DNA of 64,000 nucleotides from Macrotrachela quadricornifera (Eukaryota > Rotifera > Eurotatoria > Philodinida > Philodinidae): the NCBI GenBank assembly GCA_022393335.1, contig JAJEKB010001330.1, positions 1 to 64,000 on the forward strand, in the 5' to 3' direction. Positions 11,340-25,157 of the stretch are shown here, piece after piece. Position numbers and translations under genes: made by a program. Under the pieces are notes generated by a model. It was not told where the DNA came from, ran no database searches, and saw only the letters and a program-made list of their open reading frames with translations. Within the stretch, counting starts at the first letter, position 1, and each line of letters begins with the position of its first letter.

Positions 11340-11519
11340 CATTCATGGAGTTGTAATGATGAAGAAGCTTGTCTGTTAATTGTAAATATACCAAAATCAC
11401 CATTGTGCTTTGGTTCTTCCGTTAATCAATACCAACAACAAGCATATTTCTTCAAATTTCGTAAAGATCGTATTGTACTACGAGATAATGTCGATATTGT
11501 CACTATCTGTACACAATAA
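11340..11519 (+). pseudogene. Possible C-terminal exon remnant, family unknown
   Basis: An open frame of 59 codons runs from just after an in-frame TGA to a TAA at 11517-11519. Its composition (three cysteines, stretches such as CLLIVNIPKSPLCFG and VNQYQQQAYFFKFRKD) is more protein-like than its surroundings. A possible 3' splice AG lies just upstream at 11333-11335, but using it would retain the TGA. I cannot assign a family. It may be a relic exon or a chance frame. Confidence 0.25.
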
Positions 11520-12038
11520 ATCTTTGAAACGTATGTTTTTTTTTAAATATGTTAATAGATATTGATACTAAAAACGTTTTGGCTGTTTTGTAAGTTAAAA
11601 GAGAGAGAGATATAATGAGAATAACAATGTTTGGCGACTAAATATTCGTTATCATTTTAATTACGTCATATTTCTCGTTAGTTATCAGATGCAACTCAAA
11701 AAATCCAATAAATTATTATTTACTGCAGTAGCATAAAAATTATGCAGATTGTCTCAGAATAACTTATTCGCTGCGATAGGACCCACCAGTGGTTTCCATT
11801 GTGGCGAATAGGACAAACGATTATGGGCTTTTGCATTGTGTCATAAATGAAGAAAAACTCATAGATATAAATAATAAAGATTGTTAGAATCTGGCGACAT
11901 CTATTCTATAAGTCAATAAAGTCCATCAATTATTAAGTATCAATCTATTCTCCAACGAAAAACTATTTTCTATCTTTCGTAAGTTTTCACAAGGGAAAAA
12001 ATATTGTTCATTATATTTTGTTACAAAATAAATTCTTG
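11520..12038. other. Upstream region of the DCAF4-like gene
   Basis: AT-rich spacer preceding the DCAF4-like start codon at 12039. No obvious TATA-type arrangement or 3' splice site adjacent to the ATG is seen. Confidence 0.35.
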
Positions 12039-13456
12039 ATGTCTTCGGACATTCCTGGTTTTTATTTCGATACAGTTCAACAACGTTATTATCGTATATC
12101 ATCTCAATCATCAAATAATGTACCTAGTGCACGTCTTATCAATGATCGAGCACGACAAGAACAACTTATTGCTAAACAACTTAATTTATTAAATTCTCAT
12201 ACAAAAAATCATTCTCAACGACATAAAGAAAAAAAAACATTAATTAAATCACGTTCATTTTTACTTCGTCAACGAGAATATGGTCAAACATCAATTCGTA
12301 ATATTAATAAATTAAAAATAATTTAAAATTTTTTTTTTATTTAGAACATTGTCATAATCATATTCGTTCAAATTTAATAGAAAATCTTCCATCAACATGT
12401 TTTCTTGATAATTCTTCATCGTTTTCTCTTCAAAATCCTGCTCATTCCCATACAAATTATGAAATGATATTAACATCATCAGGTGAATGTATTCAATTAA
12501 TTGATTATAAATTATATTTAAATCTTCTGAGGAATCCAATATATTCATATGAATTACAACCAAATTCAATTGATGGTTATCGTTCATCATATTACATAGA
12601 TTCATCTTCATCATTGATGTCAACAACATTATTAAATGATGAAAATCATGTTATTATTCGTTTTCTTCGATTTTCATCTTTATCAACTGATCATTCATCA
12701 GTTATGTTATCGAATAATTCATTAGCACCAGAATATTACTATCAAGAAAAACATCAAACTATTCAATTATCATCTTCAATAATAAATCATACATCACCAT
12801 TAATGATTAAATGTTCTGGTCCATGTTGTTATTCAAAATCATTTAATTATTTTGCATTTAATATTAATAATTATTTATATATTTATGATCTTCAAACATT
12901 TCAATCAATTATTTCATTACGTGTACCAATACGTCGTGTTACATTAAATGATATAAAATTTTCAAATGATAATTCTAATATAATTTATACAACAAATGGA
13001 CATCAATTTCAACAATGGGATATTCGACAATCAAATCGTTTATGTTCATTAAGAATTCCAATACTTTGTTCAACAATTAAATGTTTACAAACAAAAATGA
13101 ATTGTATTTTAACAAGTTCATTTGATGAACGAATTAATCTTATTGATTTACGTATGCCAACAAAACCATTACTTATTTATGATTTATCATCATCATCAAA
13201 TAATCCACATTTTTCATTTACAATTGATAATAATACTGAACATTTTATTGCTGCATGTTCACAATATCATATTGTTAACATATGGGAATTAAATTCGAGT
13301 CGATTATTAAATCGTTTTCGATGTCCAATACCAGAACGTTTTGTACATACATCAACAAAATGTTCTATAGCTTCTGTTGATAAAATACCTGTATTAGGTA
13401 TTTATCATCCAGAATATTGTCGAATAACTAGAATGATAAATAACAGATCGTTTTAA
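12039..13456 (+). CDS. DCAF4: DCAF4-like WD40 protein, first gene of a candidate operon
   Basis: Two exons, 12039-12297 and 12345-13456, joined across a 47-nt GT-AG intron in register (456 aa). The start ATG at 12039 gives an N-terminus with PGFYFD and RYYRI at residues 6-18, matching the PGFYYD...RYFRL signature that opens DCAF4 (WDR21) proteins. The rest is a divergent WD40 propeller; repeat-like strands include IYDLQTFQSIISLRVP, QWDIRQSNRLCSLRIP, LIDLRMP and VNIWELNSSRLLNRFRCP. DCAF4 proteins are substrate receptors for the CUL4-DDB1 ubiquitin ligase; the (I/V)DLR-type motifs resemble the DDB1-contacting WDXR box but no canonical one is clear. Length is near the roughly 495 aa of the human protein. 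A different WD40 protein is possible, as the C-terminal part is weakly conserved. Confidence 0.65.
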
Positions 13457-13513
13457 TAAGTTTACTTTTTACAAAAACATATATATATATATGTATATTT
13501 TTTTCTTTTTCAG
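13457..13513 (+). promoter_or_regulatory. 57-bp intercistronic spacer with 3' splice signal
   Basis: Between the DCAF4-like stop and the eIF3f ATG there are only 57 bases. They end in a polypyrimidine tract and CAG immediately before the start codon (TTTTTTCTTTTTCAG|ATG). No 5' splice donor that would pair with it in a separate promoter region fits in this space. Bdelloids are known to use spliced-leader trans-splicing, so this looks like a trans-splice acceptor in a two-gene operon; that reading is inference. Confidence 0.55.
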
Positions 13514-14755
13514 ATGGCATTAACATTATCTAGTAATAATTTTGAAGTGAACATCCATCCAGTAGCTTTGTTCAATATTGTTCATGGTTATGAACGTCGA
13601 AGTGAAAAATGTGATAGTATTCTTGGAACTTTATTAGGTAAAATTAATGATATTTAAATAAAATAAATTTTTATTTTTAAATATACTTTAGGTACACGTA
13701 CAGCTGATTCAATTGAAGTTGTTGATAGTTTCGTCGTACCACATTCAACACACGGAGAAGTAAATATTTTTTTAAAAATTAGAAATATGAATATTTATTT
13801 TATTTTTATAGGCACTTTACAATGTTGATTATGCATCAACAATGGCTACTTTTTATCGAAAGGTAAATTCAAGTCAAACAACTGTTGGATGGTAAATTAA
13901 TTATTTTTTATATGATTGTATTTTTTTTATTTAAAAAAAAAACTAGGTATTCCACTGGTTCTGATATGATATCAGGTGCAAATTTAATTCATGAATTCTA
14001 TACGCATGAAACACGTAATCCGGTATATATACTTGTTGATACAAGTTTAAAAAATGATTCAAGTTTTCAAATAAAAGCATACATAGGGTAAAACATAAAA
14101 AAAAAGAAATTTAAATTTTTTTTCCTTTTTCTAGTGTTCCATTTGGTATTAAAGATAAAGATAAATTAAAATCTCATGGAACTATATTTACACCAATACC
14201 AGTTCGTATTGTTACATATGACGAAGAAAAATCAGCAAGTAATAAATAAAAATTTTTTTTTAATATTTAAAAATAAGAAAAAAAAATGTTTTTTTTGTCT
14301 AGTCGATTTATTTCAAGCTGGAAAATTTAGTAAAAATTTTCAAGTTAAACCACCTAGTGAACTCGATCAAGTTCAAGTTGCTTTAAAAAATCTTTTATTT
14401 ATGCTTCAACATCTTATACGATACGTTGATGAAATTATAGTTAATATATATTTATTTTATTGGAAAAAAAAATTTCAATTATTTCATTTTTTTTTATTAA
14501 TTTAGTCTGGTACAAAACCATCAGATCCAAAAATTGGTCGTATGTTAATGAATTTAGTTAATACAGTGCCACGTGTTGATGCAAAAGATCTCGAAAATAT
14601 GGTTAATACAAGCATGAATGTATATTGAAAATAGATTTTATTTTTTTTTGAATTTTGAATATTCTTTTTTTTTTAAGGACCTTCTTATGATTCAATATTT
14701 ATCACAAGCAGTCAAAGCACAATTAGTTCTCAATGAAAAATTAACAACAACATAA
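13514..14755 (+). CDS. EIF3F: Eukaryotic translation initiation factor 3 subunit F
   Basis: Eight exons: 13514-13637, 13692-13759, 13812-13891, 13947-14087, 14135-14238, 14303-14439, 14506-14619 and 14678-14755, all with GT-AG introns in phase, giving 281 aa. The protein begins with an MPN/Mov34 domain (HPVALFNIVHGYERR, then GTLLG, then STGSDMISGANLIHEFY and VDTSLKN) and ends with the conserved C-terminal helices (LMNLVNTVPRVDA, NDLLMIQYLSQAVKAQL, LNEKL). It lacks the metal-binding JAMM residues, as expected for subunit F. It is a structural subunit of eIF3, acting on the 40S ribosome in the cytoplasm. Length agrees with the conserved core of the family; the long Pro/Ala-rich N-terminal tail of vertebrate eIF3f is absent. 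The start follows a splice-acceptor sequence directly. Confidence 0.95.
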
Positions 14756-16694
14756 AATAAAAGAGAGAAAATTTTCGTTGATTTTATGCATAAAAAAGAA
14801 AAATAAAAGAAAATAAAGAAATCAACTAAAAACTAATTCATTCATTTTTTTTCATTACTAAATTCGCAAATTCATCAAGCGAATCAATTATATCAAAGTA
14901 TTTAATAAAATTAAGAGGATTGTCATATTAATAATTTTAACAGCAGTAAATATATTTCGTTTATTATATTGTTGAATTGTCACAATTGATGGTAATACGT
15001 TCATTAACATCTGATTTTATTCATTATTAAATTCTTTTTTTTTCTCCTACGAGGATAAACATGACTTTTTAATATTAATAATAAATAAGAGTAGATATTA
15101 TCAAAGGATTCCAAATATGATCCAGCTGAAAGCAACAAATTGTGACCCCAAAAAGATATGAAGAAAAAAAAACAAAGCTTAGTTTAGATAAAATATAGTC
15201 ATAGACGGAAGTCTTTTTATATCATTCATTACATTTTTATACCTCGCTGCAACTATCTTTTTTTTCTCATTTGTAATTATTTATTTTATTTTAATTTGTC
15301 AAAACCACTATAATTCTGACAGACAACGAGGATGACATTTTTTATAATAAATGTTTAGAATAAGTCAAAATATTTTTCAAGAATGCATTGCTTTAGTTTA
15401 TAATAGCACGTGCATAATTAAATTTCTGCCCAAGTTAAAGTGTGGTATAAATGAGATATATCAATACTTGAATACTAAGGATTATAGTAAAATTGAAGGT
15501 AGGTCTAGAAAATTTTAAATTAGATTTGATTGAAGATGTCGAATATTACAAAATTTTTCTTTATTATCTAAAGAAAATTAATGATAACTATTTTTTTTGT
15601 TGCTATTTAAAACCATAGTGTTACACGCATAAAAAAACATTTTTTTATACGCGCTATCTATTTTTATTAAACACGCAAAATTTAAATCTACGATTTTCTT
15701 TTTTTTTTATGTATGTGTATACTTGTTCGAAGTATATGGAACAGTTGTTTTTATAAGTCAATATGTTCTAAAATTAATGAAAATACTATGGCGTCAGCCA
15801 AACGATTAAGCATAACTAATATTTTTTTCTTTAAAGTCATCATGTGCGGAGAATTGATAATGGTAAAATTAACAGTTGAAAAAAAAACTTTTATAAGAAT
15901 AGATTTAATAAATAAATTTATTCTCGTTTTTTTTATAGATAGTTCTTGTTAATTATGCTTTTATCTTATTAGAAAAATGAAAAAAACATTTTTTATTTAA
16001 TAGATTGCAGATATGTCACGACTATAGAACGAGTGGGAGAATGAGCTACTCCAAAACTTGAAAAATTTTCGATTTTTGGTAAGAAAATTAATTAAAAAGA
16101 AGAATTTCTGTATATTAGACCTTGTTATACATATCGATAAAAATAAAATATGAATGTCTATGATTTGCGCATTTACAGTAGAATAGTGCAAAAGAAACGT
16201 CTTAGATATACCGGAGATATAATAAATGATAAGCAAAGATTAGAATATAGTAGTACAACCGGAATAATATTCTTAGATTAAGAAGAAGAAGAAGAAAAAA
16301 AAGAACAAGACATTACTAATCCGAAATATTTTTCTACATGTCATAAAAGAGTAAAGAAAAAAAAAGTTTAAAATAGTACCTTACAGTCTATCTTCATTTA
16401 ATAAGTTTTAATTTCCTCTCATCATATAGAATAATTATTAAGTATAAATAGGAAAGAAAAGAAAGACAACGGCATCGTCTAAATGCGTCTTTTCTTTTTC
16501 TTTTTTTGCATTTATTTAACAATGATCAAAAGTATGTGATAGTTTTATATTATTTTAGAAAATTTTATCGAATTCAAACAATATGTTGCCTATATATAAA
16601 TATAATCGTTTTTATTAAGTAACAGCTGGTTTACAAAAAAAGCAAAAAAAAAACGACCCAGAAAACCAATTCATTTTCAATTCTTCTAACAATC
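14756..16694. other. About 1.9 kb intergenic region upstream of the GPCR
   Basis: AT-rich, with many homopolymer runs. The 79-codon frames at 15713 (+) and 15997 (-) have no recognisable domains. No inverted repeat or RNA gene was found. It should hold the eIF3f 3' end and the GPCR promoter. Confidence 0.4.
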
Positions 16695-18134
16695 ATGACT
16701 ACGAATAATATTTCAATAAATAATGCAAATCTAACACATATAGATGAAATTTTATTTGAATTAACATGGAATGAAATTTTATATGATGGTGGATTAGCAA
16801 CATGGACACCACGATCATCATTTCGTTGGTTAACAATAACTGTTTGTTTAATTGGTATTCTTGGTAATATATTAGCTGTTTATACATTACTTCGTCGACG
16901 TATGCGTACACTTTCAACATATACATATTTAACAGCATTATGTATTTCAAATACAATAACATTAATATCTGTAATTATATTTGAAGCTGATGTATTTGTT
17001 GAACCTAAACATCTTAATTGTTTTGGTGTTTCAATTGCTAAAGCACTTGCATCAACTACATTTGCATTTTCAACATGGTACAAAAAAAATAGATAAATAA
17101 TTTATTTTAATAAATAGTTCTTATTTTTTAGGATTACAGTAGGTTTTACTATTGATCGATATATAATGATTTGTTATCCATTTACGGGTGAAAATAAATG
17201 TACACGTCGTAATACAATTTATGTCATAATAATATGTCTTTTATTTTCATTAACTTATTTAATACCACAATTATTAGCTCAAAAATGTCATCCTATTATA
17301 CCATATCCATATATTGAAATAAATGATACAGAAAATTTAACATTAAATAAACAATTTGATTCAACATTACCAATATATTGGGTAACAGGTTTAAGTGAAA
17401 TGGGAAAATCATTAGCATATCGTTTAACAGTAACATTATTTTTTAATTGTTTTCTTATTCGTATAATACCATTTCTTGTTGTATTTAAATTAAATGTTCG
17501 TCTTATACAAGCACTTGCAGATGCAAAACGATTACATAGACAATTAAATCCATATGAAGAAAAACGTAATGATCTTACATATATGCTTGTAATTGTTATA
17601 TCAATATATCTTTTATGTATAATGCCATCAATACCATTTGCAGCTTTTTTTGCTTATGATCCACATAAATATGTTGATGTATCATTTCATCATCGATTAT
17701 TTCAATATATGGATGAATTTGGTAAATTTTTAATGATTTTTAATTTAGCATCACAATGTTATTTATATATTTTTTTTGGTAAACGTTTTCGTCGAGAATT
17801 AACAAGTTTTCTTTGTTTATTATGTGTTAAATATTTTTATATGCCAATACCACAAAATTTTCGATATAATGATCAAGAACAATTTTGTCCCGATGGTTGG
17901 AATACTAATAATGTTTATGATGTTGTACTTGAAGGTGAATGGTCATTTGATCAACGAGATGATTCAATAACTGGAATTGAATTTACTTTTCATTATGAAA
18001 GACGACGATCTAGTCGTTTAACATCATTTTTAGAACAAATAATACCTTTTGAATCACATCGTAGAAATAATAATCAAATTAATTTTAATTTCTTTAAACG
18101 TTTAAAAAATCGTGTTGAACAAATTTTTTCATAA
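16695..18134 (+). CDS. Rhodopsin-type G protein-coupled receptor (peptide-receptor-like)
   Basis: Two exons, 16695-17077 and 17132-18134, with a 54-nt GT-AG intron that falls at the DRY end of TM3; 461 aa. TM1 (ITVCLIGILGNILAVYTLL, with the class A GN motif), TM2, TM3 ending in the DRY motif (D136-R137-Y138), TM4, TM5, TM6 and TM7 are visible. The cysteine in LNCFG before TM3 and the one in AQKCHP in ECL2 can form the conserved disulphide. TM6 lacks CWxP (CIMPSIPF instead) and TM7 lacks NPxxY (ASQCYLYIFF), a pattern seen in many invertebrate peptide (FMRFamide-receptor-like) GPCRs. The N-terminus carries NIS and NLT glycosylation sites and there is no signal peptide. The long C-tail is charged. 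Ligand unknown. Confidence 0.85.
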
Positions 18135-18849
18135 TTTTAAAAATTATTTCTTTATTTTTTTTTCTTCCGTCCATTTAGTGTTTTGTATTAAAAATTTAAA
18201 AAGTCTATAATAAATTTTTATTTAATGCTATAAGCAATCATGCATATTACTTCATCTACATTTAGAACAGAATATTAATTTAATTATTCTACCATAATTA
18301 CCCTGGATAACTTGATATACATTACTATTCCAAATATATAATAATCAATTCATTAATAAAAAGAAAAAATCTAATGATTTCATTCCAACTTCATCATCAT
18401 TGATAATAATGCATAAGTGTATGTTTAAGTAGAAGAAGAAAGAAAAAAACAAAATCTTTAAAACCAAACACACACATACAAACATTTTTTTTTCTTTTGT
18501 TGAACAAATGACAATAATATATAGTATTAATAAAAAAAAAAAAAAAAACGTGAACGTATTTCTCTTTACATATATGAAAACGAGAAGAAAAAAAAGAAGG
18601 AAATATGAAGATATTAAATTTCAGTTGTCTGTTAAAGTTTTTTTTTTCCCTTTTTGTTAAAGAAGATTTATTTCACGAAACGAAATCAAAAAAAAAAAAA
18701 GAAAAAAGAAAACGATAAAGAATGCATTGTATAAAGTTTGTATGTATGATTTTGTTTAATAACAGAAGAATAAAAGTTAGAAAGAGGAATACAATATTTA
18801 TGAGACGAAACTAACAAGAGATTTTTTTTTCATTTTTATTTCTTATTAA
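18135..18849. other. Convergent intergenic region
   Basis: The spacer between the 3' ends of the GPCR (+) and RAB6 (-) genes. It contains long A and T runs but no gene or repeat that I can identify. Confidence 0.4.
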
Positions 18850-19919
<1,070 letters not shown>

Positions 19920-20475
19920 TCTTTATGTCTTTAGTTTCTTTTTTAAAAAAAATCTGAAAAGAAATTTAGAATAATTTTCTTTTTTTCAACTAGCCTTGGT
20001 GACGTTGAATGTTGTTGATTTTATTTTGTTCGTATTAGTCATTTTAAAAAAAAGAGTGATAAAGTCTATTTGACAACATGACAAAATGAATAATTGAAAA
20101 CGAAAAATTTTAAAAAAAAACAAACTTTTGTTTTATAAAAAGCAAACAAATAAACAAAACGTGTCGATTATAATATCAGTAGGTTAAGAAAAATCCAATC
20201 AAATTTCATTTATTAGACTTCATCTAAAGTTTTATTCATTGGTTGTTTATCAAATGATAGATGCCGTCTACTAACTGTTTATTATATATAAATACTCTCT
20301 TAGGAAATCTATTTATATTTGATTAATTTTCAACATGTTTGTCCCAATACGATATACAATTTGTATAATTCTGTCAAAACTTCAGTATTTTTACTGTTAC
20401 CAAATGCAAAGAATAATAAAAATCAAAGTACATAATTTTTAGAATATAAATAAATACAATTTTTTTTTTGTAAAT
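19920..20475. other. Intergenic region, LIM gene 3' end to RAB6 promoter
   Basis: About 555 bp between two minus-strand genes. On the minus strand it includes a pyrimidine-rich 3' splice signal near 19953. No open frame of note. Confidence 0.45.
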
Positions 20476-21453
20476 TTATTTATTTTCAATTGTTTTCATA
20501 CGTAGATTAGCACTACGACTTCGACGTTGTGTTGTTGGTGTAGTATTATAATCTGGAAAATAAAATTTGCTTTCTTTTTGTTGAATATTTTCATTAATTT
20601 TTGGTGTAATAACAATTTTTCGATCAGTTCGTGGTGATGTAATATGAGTTAAATCCATACTACTTTTATTTAATCGAAATTCAATACCATTTGTTGAATT
20701 TCCTCTTGGTGATATTATTGATTTTGTTTTATCACTATTAATTAAAATTTCATTAGAATTTTGTGTTGTATGAAGTGTAATAGGTGTTGCTGTGCGTAAA
20801 GGTGAAATATGTGGAGATGATGAATTATATCGAAATGTTGATAAACTAATAGGTGTTGAAAAATTTGTATTAATAGTTAAAGGAGAAGACATGGAAAAAG
20901 ATTTTTGATTTATTTCATTATTATTATTTGATTGTTGATGAGAAAGAAATTGTCGTTCAAGTTGACGTAATGTTAATGATGGATGTCGTGATATATCACG
21001 AAAACTTGATGTTCGAGGATGATTTAATGAATCTTGTTGTTCTAAATGATGACGATTATGAACATATTGAGCTTTTTCAGCTGCTGCTCGATGGAATTCT
21101 AAACTATTACAATCACCTCGTTGTTTTTTTCGATAACAATCTTATTAAAAAAAGAAAATTAATTATTTTGTTTTTTTGTTAATGAAATATTATTAAACTA
21201 ACTTGCACAATAAATATCATCACCTTCTTCATTAAGTGAATATCCAGTTAAATTTCGTTTACATATACGACAACGAAAACATCGATTATGATAAGCCTAA
21301 AATAAATTTATTTCTAGATTTTCTTCGTTTTTTTGAATGAAATAAAATATATACATGATGTGTTGTCATTTTCTTTTCTACAGCATAAACAAGTGATCCA
21401 CATGCAAAACATCTTGTATTTTGACTTATAAATTGTTCATATAATGTTGCCAT
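20476..21453 (-). CDS. Single-LIM-domain protein with long disordered tail
   Basis: Three exons, 21453-21355, 21296-21203 and 21140-20476, with GT-AG introns in phase; 285 aa. Residues 15-66 form a complete LIM zinc-binding domain with spacing C15-x2-C18-x17-H36-x2-C39-x2-C42-x2-C45-x17-C63-x2-C66. The remaining 220 residues are rich in Ser, Thr, Asn and Gln with no recognisable domain and several basic SPR/SPRT patches, so they are probably disordered. LIM domains mediate protein contacts, often at the actin cytoskeleton or in the nucleus; which applies here cannot be told. I cannot assign an orthologue. The last exon contains a 138-codon frame starting at an internal Met (20892), which should not be taken as the gene. 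Confidence 0.85.
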
Positions 21454-22762
21454 TCTTACTTCGAAATATAAAAAGTAAAATGAAATATTGAATAAAGTAT
21501 AATATTTAAATATGTTAATCTATTCATATTCATTGAACGAAAGAAAGATAAGAAATAAGAATTTATACTATATATTAACAAAAAAAAAATATTGAGAAGA
21601 ATGAGAAGAAAAAAAGAGACTTAATATCTTTATTTGATGATGGAGATTGAATAAAATGAAATAAGAATACAGAGAAAGAAAAAGAATAAATATAGATCGC
21701 ATACAATATCCAATGACCTCTTATAATATATCTATAATGTCTTCGTATCTAATATCTATATGTTTTCGAATAGTATTATACTCAACTTGTTAGTTATGTG
21801 TATTGTTCATTATTAACAGATTAATTATACAAATAACAGACTATTTTGACTTTTCTATATATATATATATATGTAGCTAAAGAAAGATATTTATTCATGT
21901 CAAAATGTATGATTTTTTTCCTCGTCTCTATCGCCTACTTTTTTTTATACCACCTTTCGATAAATAATCATCAAGCAAAAAAAAAATTAATGATGTTTTT
22001 TTATATGAAAATTCGAAACAAAAACTATAGGTGTATGTTTATAACACATAATACATATAAAATCTGTCATTTTCTGTATGTATAGGAATATACATATATT
22101 TATATATATCATTTGACTCTAACTGATTCGTATCGTACACATTGATCAAACCTGGCATAGGGAACATACATATTTAATGATGAGTCGTATGATAGGAGCA
22201 AAAATAATCGTTGTCGTACGGCACATGACAACGTGATATACATATACATATAATTGACAGCATTGAATGTAAACGTCCTCTGACTGAATCATCAAATGTG
22301 TATAACTACGATAATGACAACCTTCAATTGAGAAAAAAATTATTCAATCTTTTTTTTTCTTATTGAATTATTAATATTATTAAAAAAATTGATTTTTGAA
22401 ATATATGTATATAATTAACCTTCAATTATGTCTATATTATTTTTAATCTTTTCGAAATAAAAAGAAAAATTTCTAGCAAACATGAAATTTTCATATTGAA
22501 TAAGCGAATTTTTTTTTTTTGTTTGACTTCGGCCTTGAAATATATCATCTTTTGTTTTGCACAAAGATAAGAGACAAAGCCTTGCGACAACGTCATACCT
22601 CCTGCAAAAAAAAAATTGATAAGAAATAACTTGTCATCACTATGAGTGAGCAATACAAAGCAAAAAAAAAATGACTTAGCTCTTATCTCGTCTATATATT
22701 AACACGATTTTGTTTGAAATTTTGCTTGTTGTCAACAACATATCCAACTAAAACAACATACA
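21454..22762. other. Divergent intergenic region (LIM gene / cathepsin B promoters)
   Basis: 1.3 kb between a minus-strand and a plus-strand gene. It contains an AT dinucleotide run near 21857-21873 and a TATATATTAACA box about 75 bp before the cathepsin B ATG (near 22692) that may serve as a TATA element. No RNA gene or repeat pair was seen. Confidence 0.4.
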
Positions 22763-24133
22763 ATGTTTCATCGTTTTTGTCTTCTCGTCTGTTTGGCTTT
22801 GGTCGTTGTAAATGCACGCAATGTTAAACCAAAACCATTTCTTTCTAAAAGCATAGTTGATGAAGTTAATTCAGCACAAACAACATGGAAAGCAGCACCA
22901 TCAAAATTTATGTCATGGTCAGAAGAATCAATTAAACGTATAATGGGTGTTCGTCCAGAATATTTCGAACAACATAAATTAATTACACCAATTGAACATA
23001 AAGTACCAAATGATTTACCAGCTAGCTTTGATGCACGTGATCAATGGCCAAATTGTCCAACACTCAAAGAAGTTCGTGATCAAGGAAGGTTAGTTTAATT
23101 TAATTTAAAATTATAAATTTATATATATAAATTATTAAAAAATATTTCTAGTTGCGGAAGTTGCTGGGCTTTTGGTGCTGTTGAAGCTATGTCTGATCGT
23201 ATCTGTATTGCTTCAAATGGAGCTCAAAATGCTCATATTTCAGCTGAAGATCTTGTTTGTATGTAGTATTATATTTAAGTTGTTTTTTTTTGTCATATTT
23301 ATATTTTTCTTCTATTCAGCATGCTGTGAAGCATGTGGTTTCGGATGTGATGGTGGTTTCCCACAAGCTGCTTGGTCATACTACAAAACTACTGGTTTAG
23401 TTACTGGTGGTAACTACAATACAAAACAAGGCTGTGAACCATACTCAATCCCAGCTTGTGAACACCAGTAAGTTTCTTTGATAAGATTTTTTTTCTATCT
23501 AAATTCTTTATTTTCTAGCACAACTGGACCTTTACCACCAGTAAGTTATGATAAATAATATTTTAATTACATTTTTGTTTATTTATTTATTTTTTTAAAT
23601 AAAATCTAGTGCCAAGGTGAACAACCAACACCAAGTTGCACAAAGAAATGTATTGATGGTTATTCAGTTCCATACAACAAAGATAAACACTATGGTCAAA
23701 GTGTCTATTCAGTTCGTTCAGATCAAACACAAATTGAAACTGAAATCTTCAAAAATGGTCCAGTTGAAGCTGCCTTCACTGTCTATGCCGATTTTCTTAC
23801 ATACAAATCCGGTGTTTACAAACATACAACTGGTTCAGTTCTTGGTGGACATGGTTTGTATTTAATTCTTTAAATTTCATGAATAAGTTTTCTTATTTTT
23901 ATTTTGATAGCTGTTAAAATTCTTGGTTGGGGTGTAGAAGATTCAACACCATACTGGCTTGTTGCCAATTGTAAGATCATTGATTTATGTAATTGAATAT
24001 TTAGAAAAATTTATCTTTCTTTATAGCATGGAACGAAGATTGGGGAGATAAAGGATTCTTTAAAATCCTTCGTGGCAAAAACGAATGTGGCATTGAAGAT
24101 GGTATTGTTGCTGGCGCACCAAAACTTAATTAA
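22763..24133 (+). CDS. CTSB: Cathepsin B cysteine protease (preproenzyme)
   Basis: Seven exons: 22763-23088, 23152-23258, 23320-23467, 23519-23540, 23610-23853, 23911-23970 and 24027-24133, in phase, giving 337 aa, the usual cathepsin B length. Residues 1-18 are a signal peptide. A peptidase C1 propeptide follows, then the mature enzyme with active-site Cys113 in [10 protein letters not shown], the His in [11 protein letters not shown] and the Asn in SWNEDWG. The occluding loop unique to cathepsin B is present with its two histidines (ACEHHTTG...CQGE), so dipeptidyl carboxypeptidase activity is expected. It acts in lysosomes or the gut lumen. The fourth exon is only 22 nt and encodes part of the occluding loop. 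The C-terminus ends KLN. Confidence 0.96.
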
Positions 24134-25157
24134 AAAGCCAAAAAAAAAAATAATTGAACTTTTCATTTTTTTTTTTCTTCTTTAATTTCGTCTTTTTCTT
24201 TCTTCTTCTTATTGATATATCTATTGTGAGACAATGACTCCACTAAAAGAAGTCTATAAATGCCCTTTAAATTTAAGTTTTTTTTTTGTGTCATCATTAA
24301 AATGAATTGTAATTGTGAAACAGTTTTCTGTACAAAAATTTTATAAAGAACTATTAAATGAATTCTTTTAAAAATTTATTCTGATATTTTTATATACAAT
24401 GCAGGCTATATATATGCTTCTTCGTATAAACAGAAATGACTTAACCCATTAGATTTTTCTTGCAACAGTACGAATTCATAAAGGTTATGATGTTTTTTAA
24501 TATCACTTTCATTGTATCTACCATGGACTTTGAGAGTGTCATCAGTATGAAATTTATTAAAACAATTTATAAACCTTTCGAATTTCGAATCATCTTCGTT
24601 CAAACGTCAGAAATGTTTTGTGATGTCCATTGAAGTTATCTTTCAAGATCGATATATGAGCTTTTAAATGCAATAATTATAGATTACTACATTTCAGTTC
24701 TACAGTACTAAACTTTCAGTAAATACTAGAATCAGTGAAATTGAATGGATCTGAATTTCACGAGAAAGATTTTAAAAGCCTATTGTTTGAAAACAGTATA
24801 TAGTAAGAAAAAACATGGATATCAATATTTTTTATGATCATTTGTTTTTATACATACATTTGAAATATCTTGAAATTCAATCACTCACATCTCTTGTTCG
24901 AAATAAGTAAAAGGAAGTATTTTGAATACTGCTACTACATCTTCGGAATTCATTCTTTCAATAATCTTAGCCACATCAACAGTAGGTAGATTTTCAAAAA
25001 AGGAGATTTCCCTCTTGAAAATACATATTTCAGAAGTTACAGTAATAAAAAAATGTTATTTTCACAAAATATCATAACTATTGCCACACTATTGAAAAAC
25101 CAATATAACCACAACAAAGACTTAACCAGAAAATTTCGAAAATTACCTGCATATCAC
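24134..25157. other. Gene-poor stretch
   Basis: 3' flank of cathepsin B and AT-rich sequence. A 65-codon minus frame at 24406-24603 has mixed, protein-like composition (SKFERFINCFNKFHTDD) but no neighbours in register and no family I recognise. Confidence 0.4.

Noticed and set aside
12312..12629. 105-codon minus-strand frame
   Set aside because: Antisense to the DCAF4-like second exon, low-complexity Met/Asn/Leu composition.
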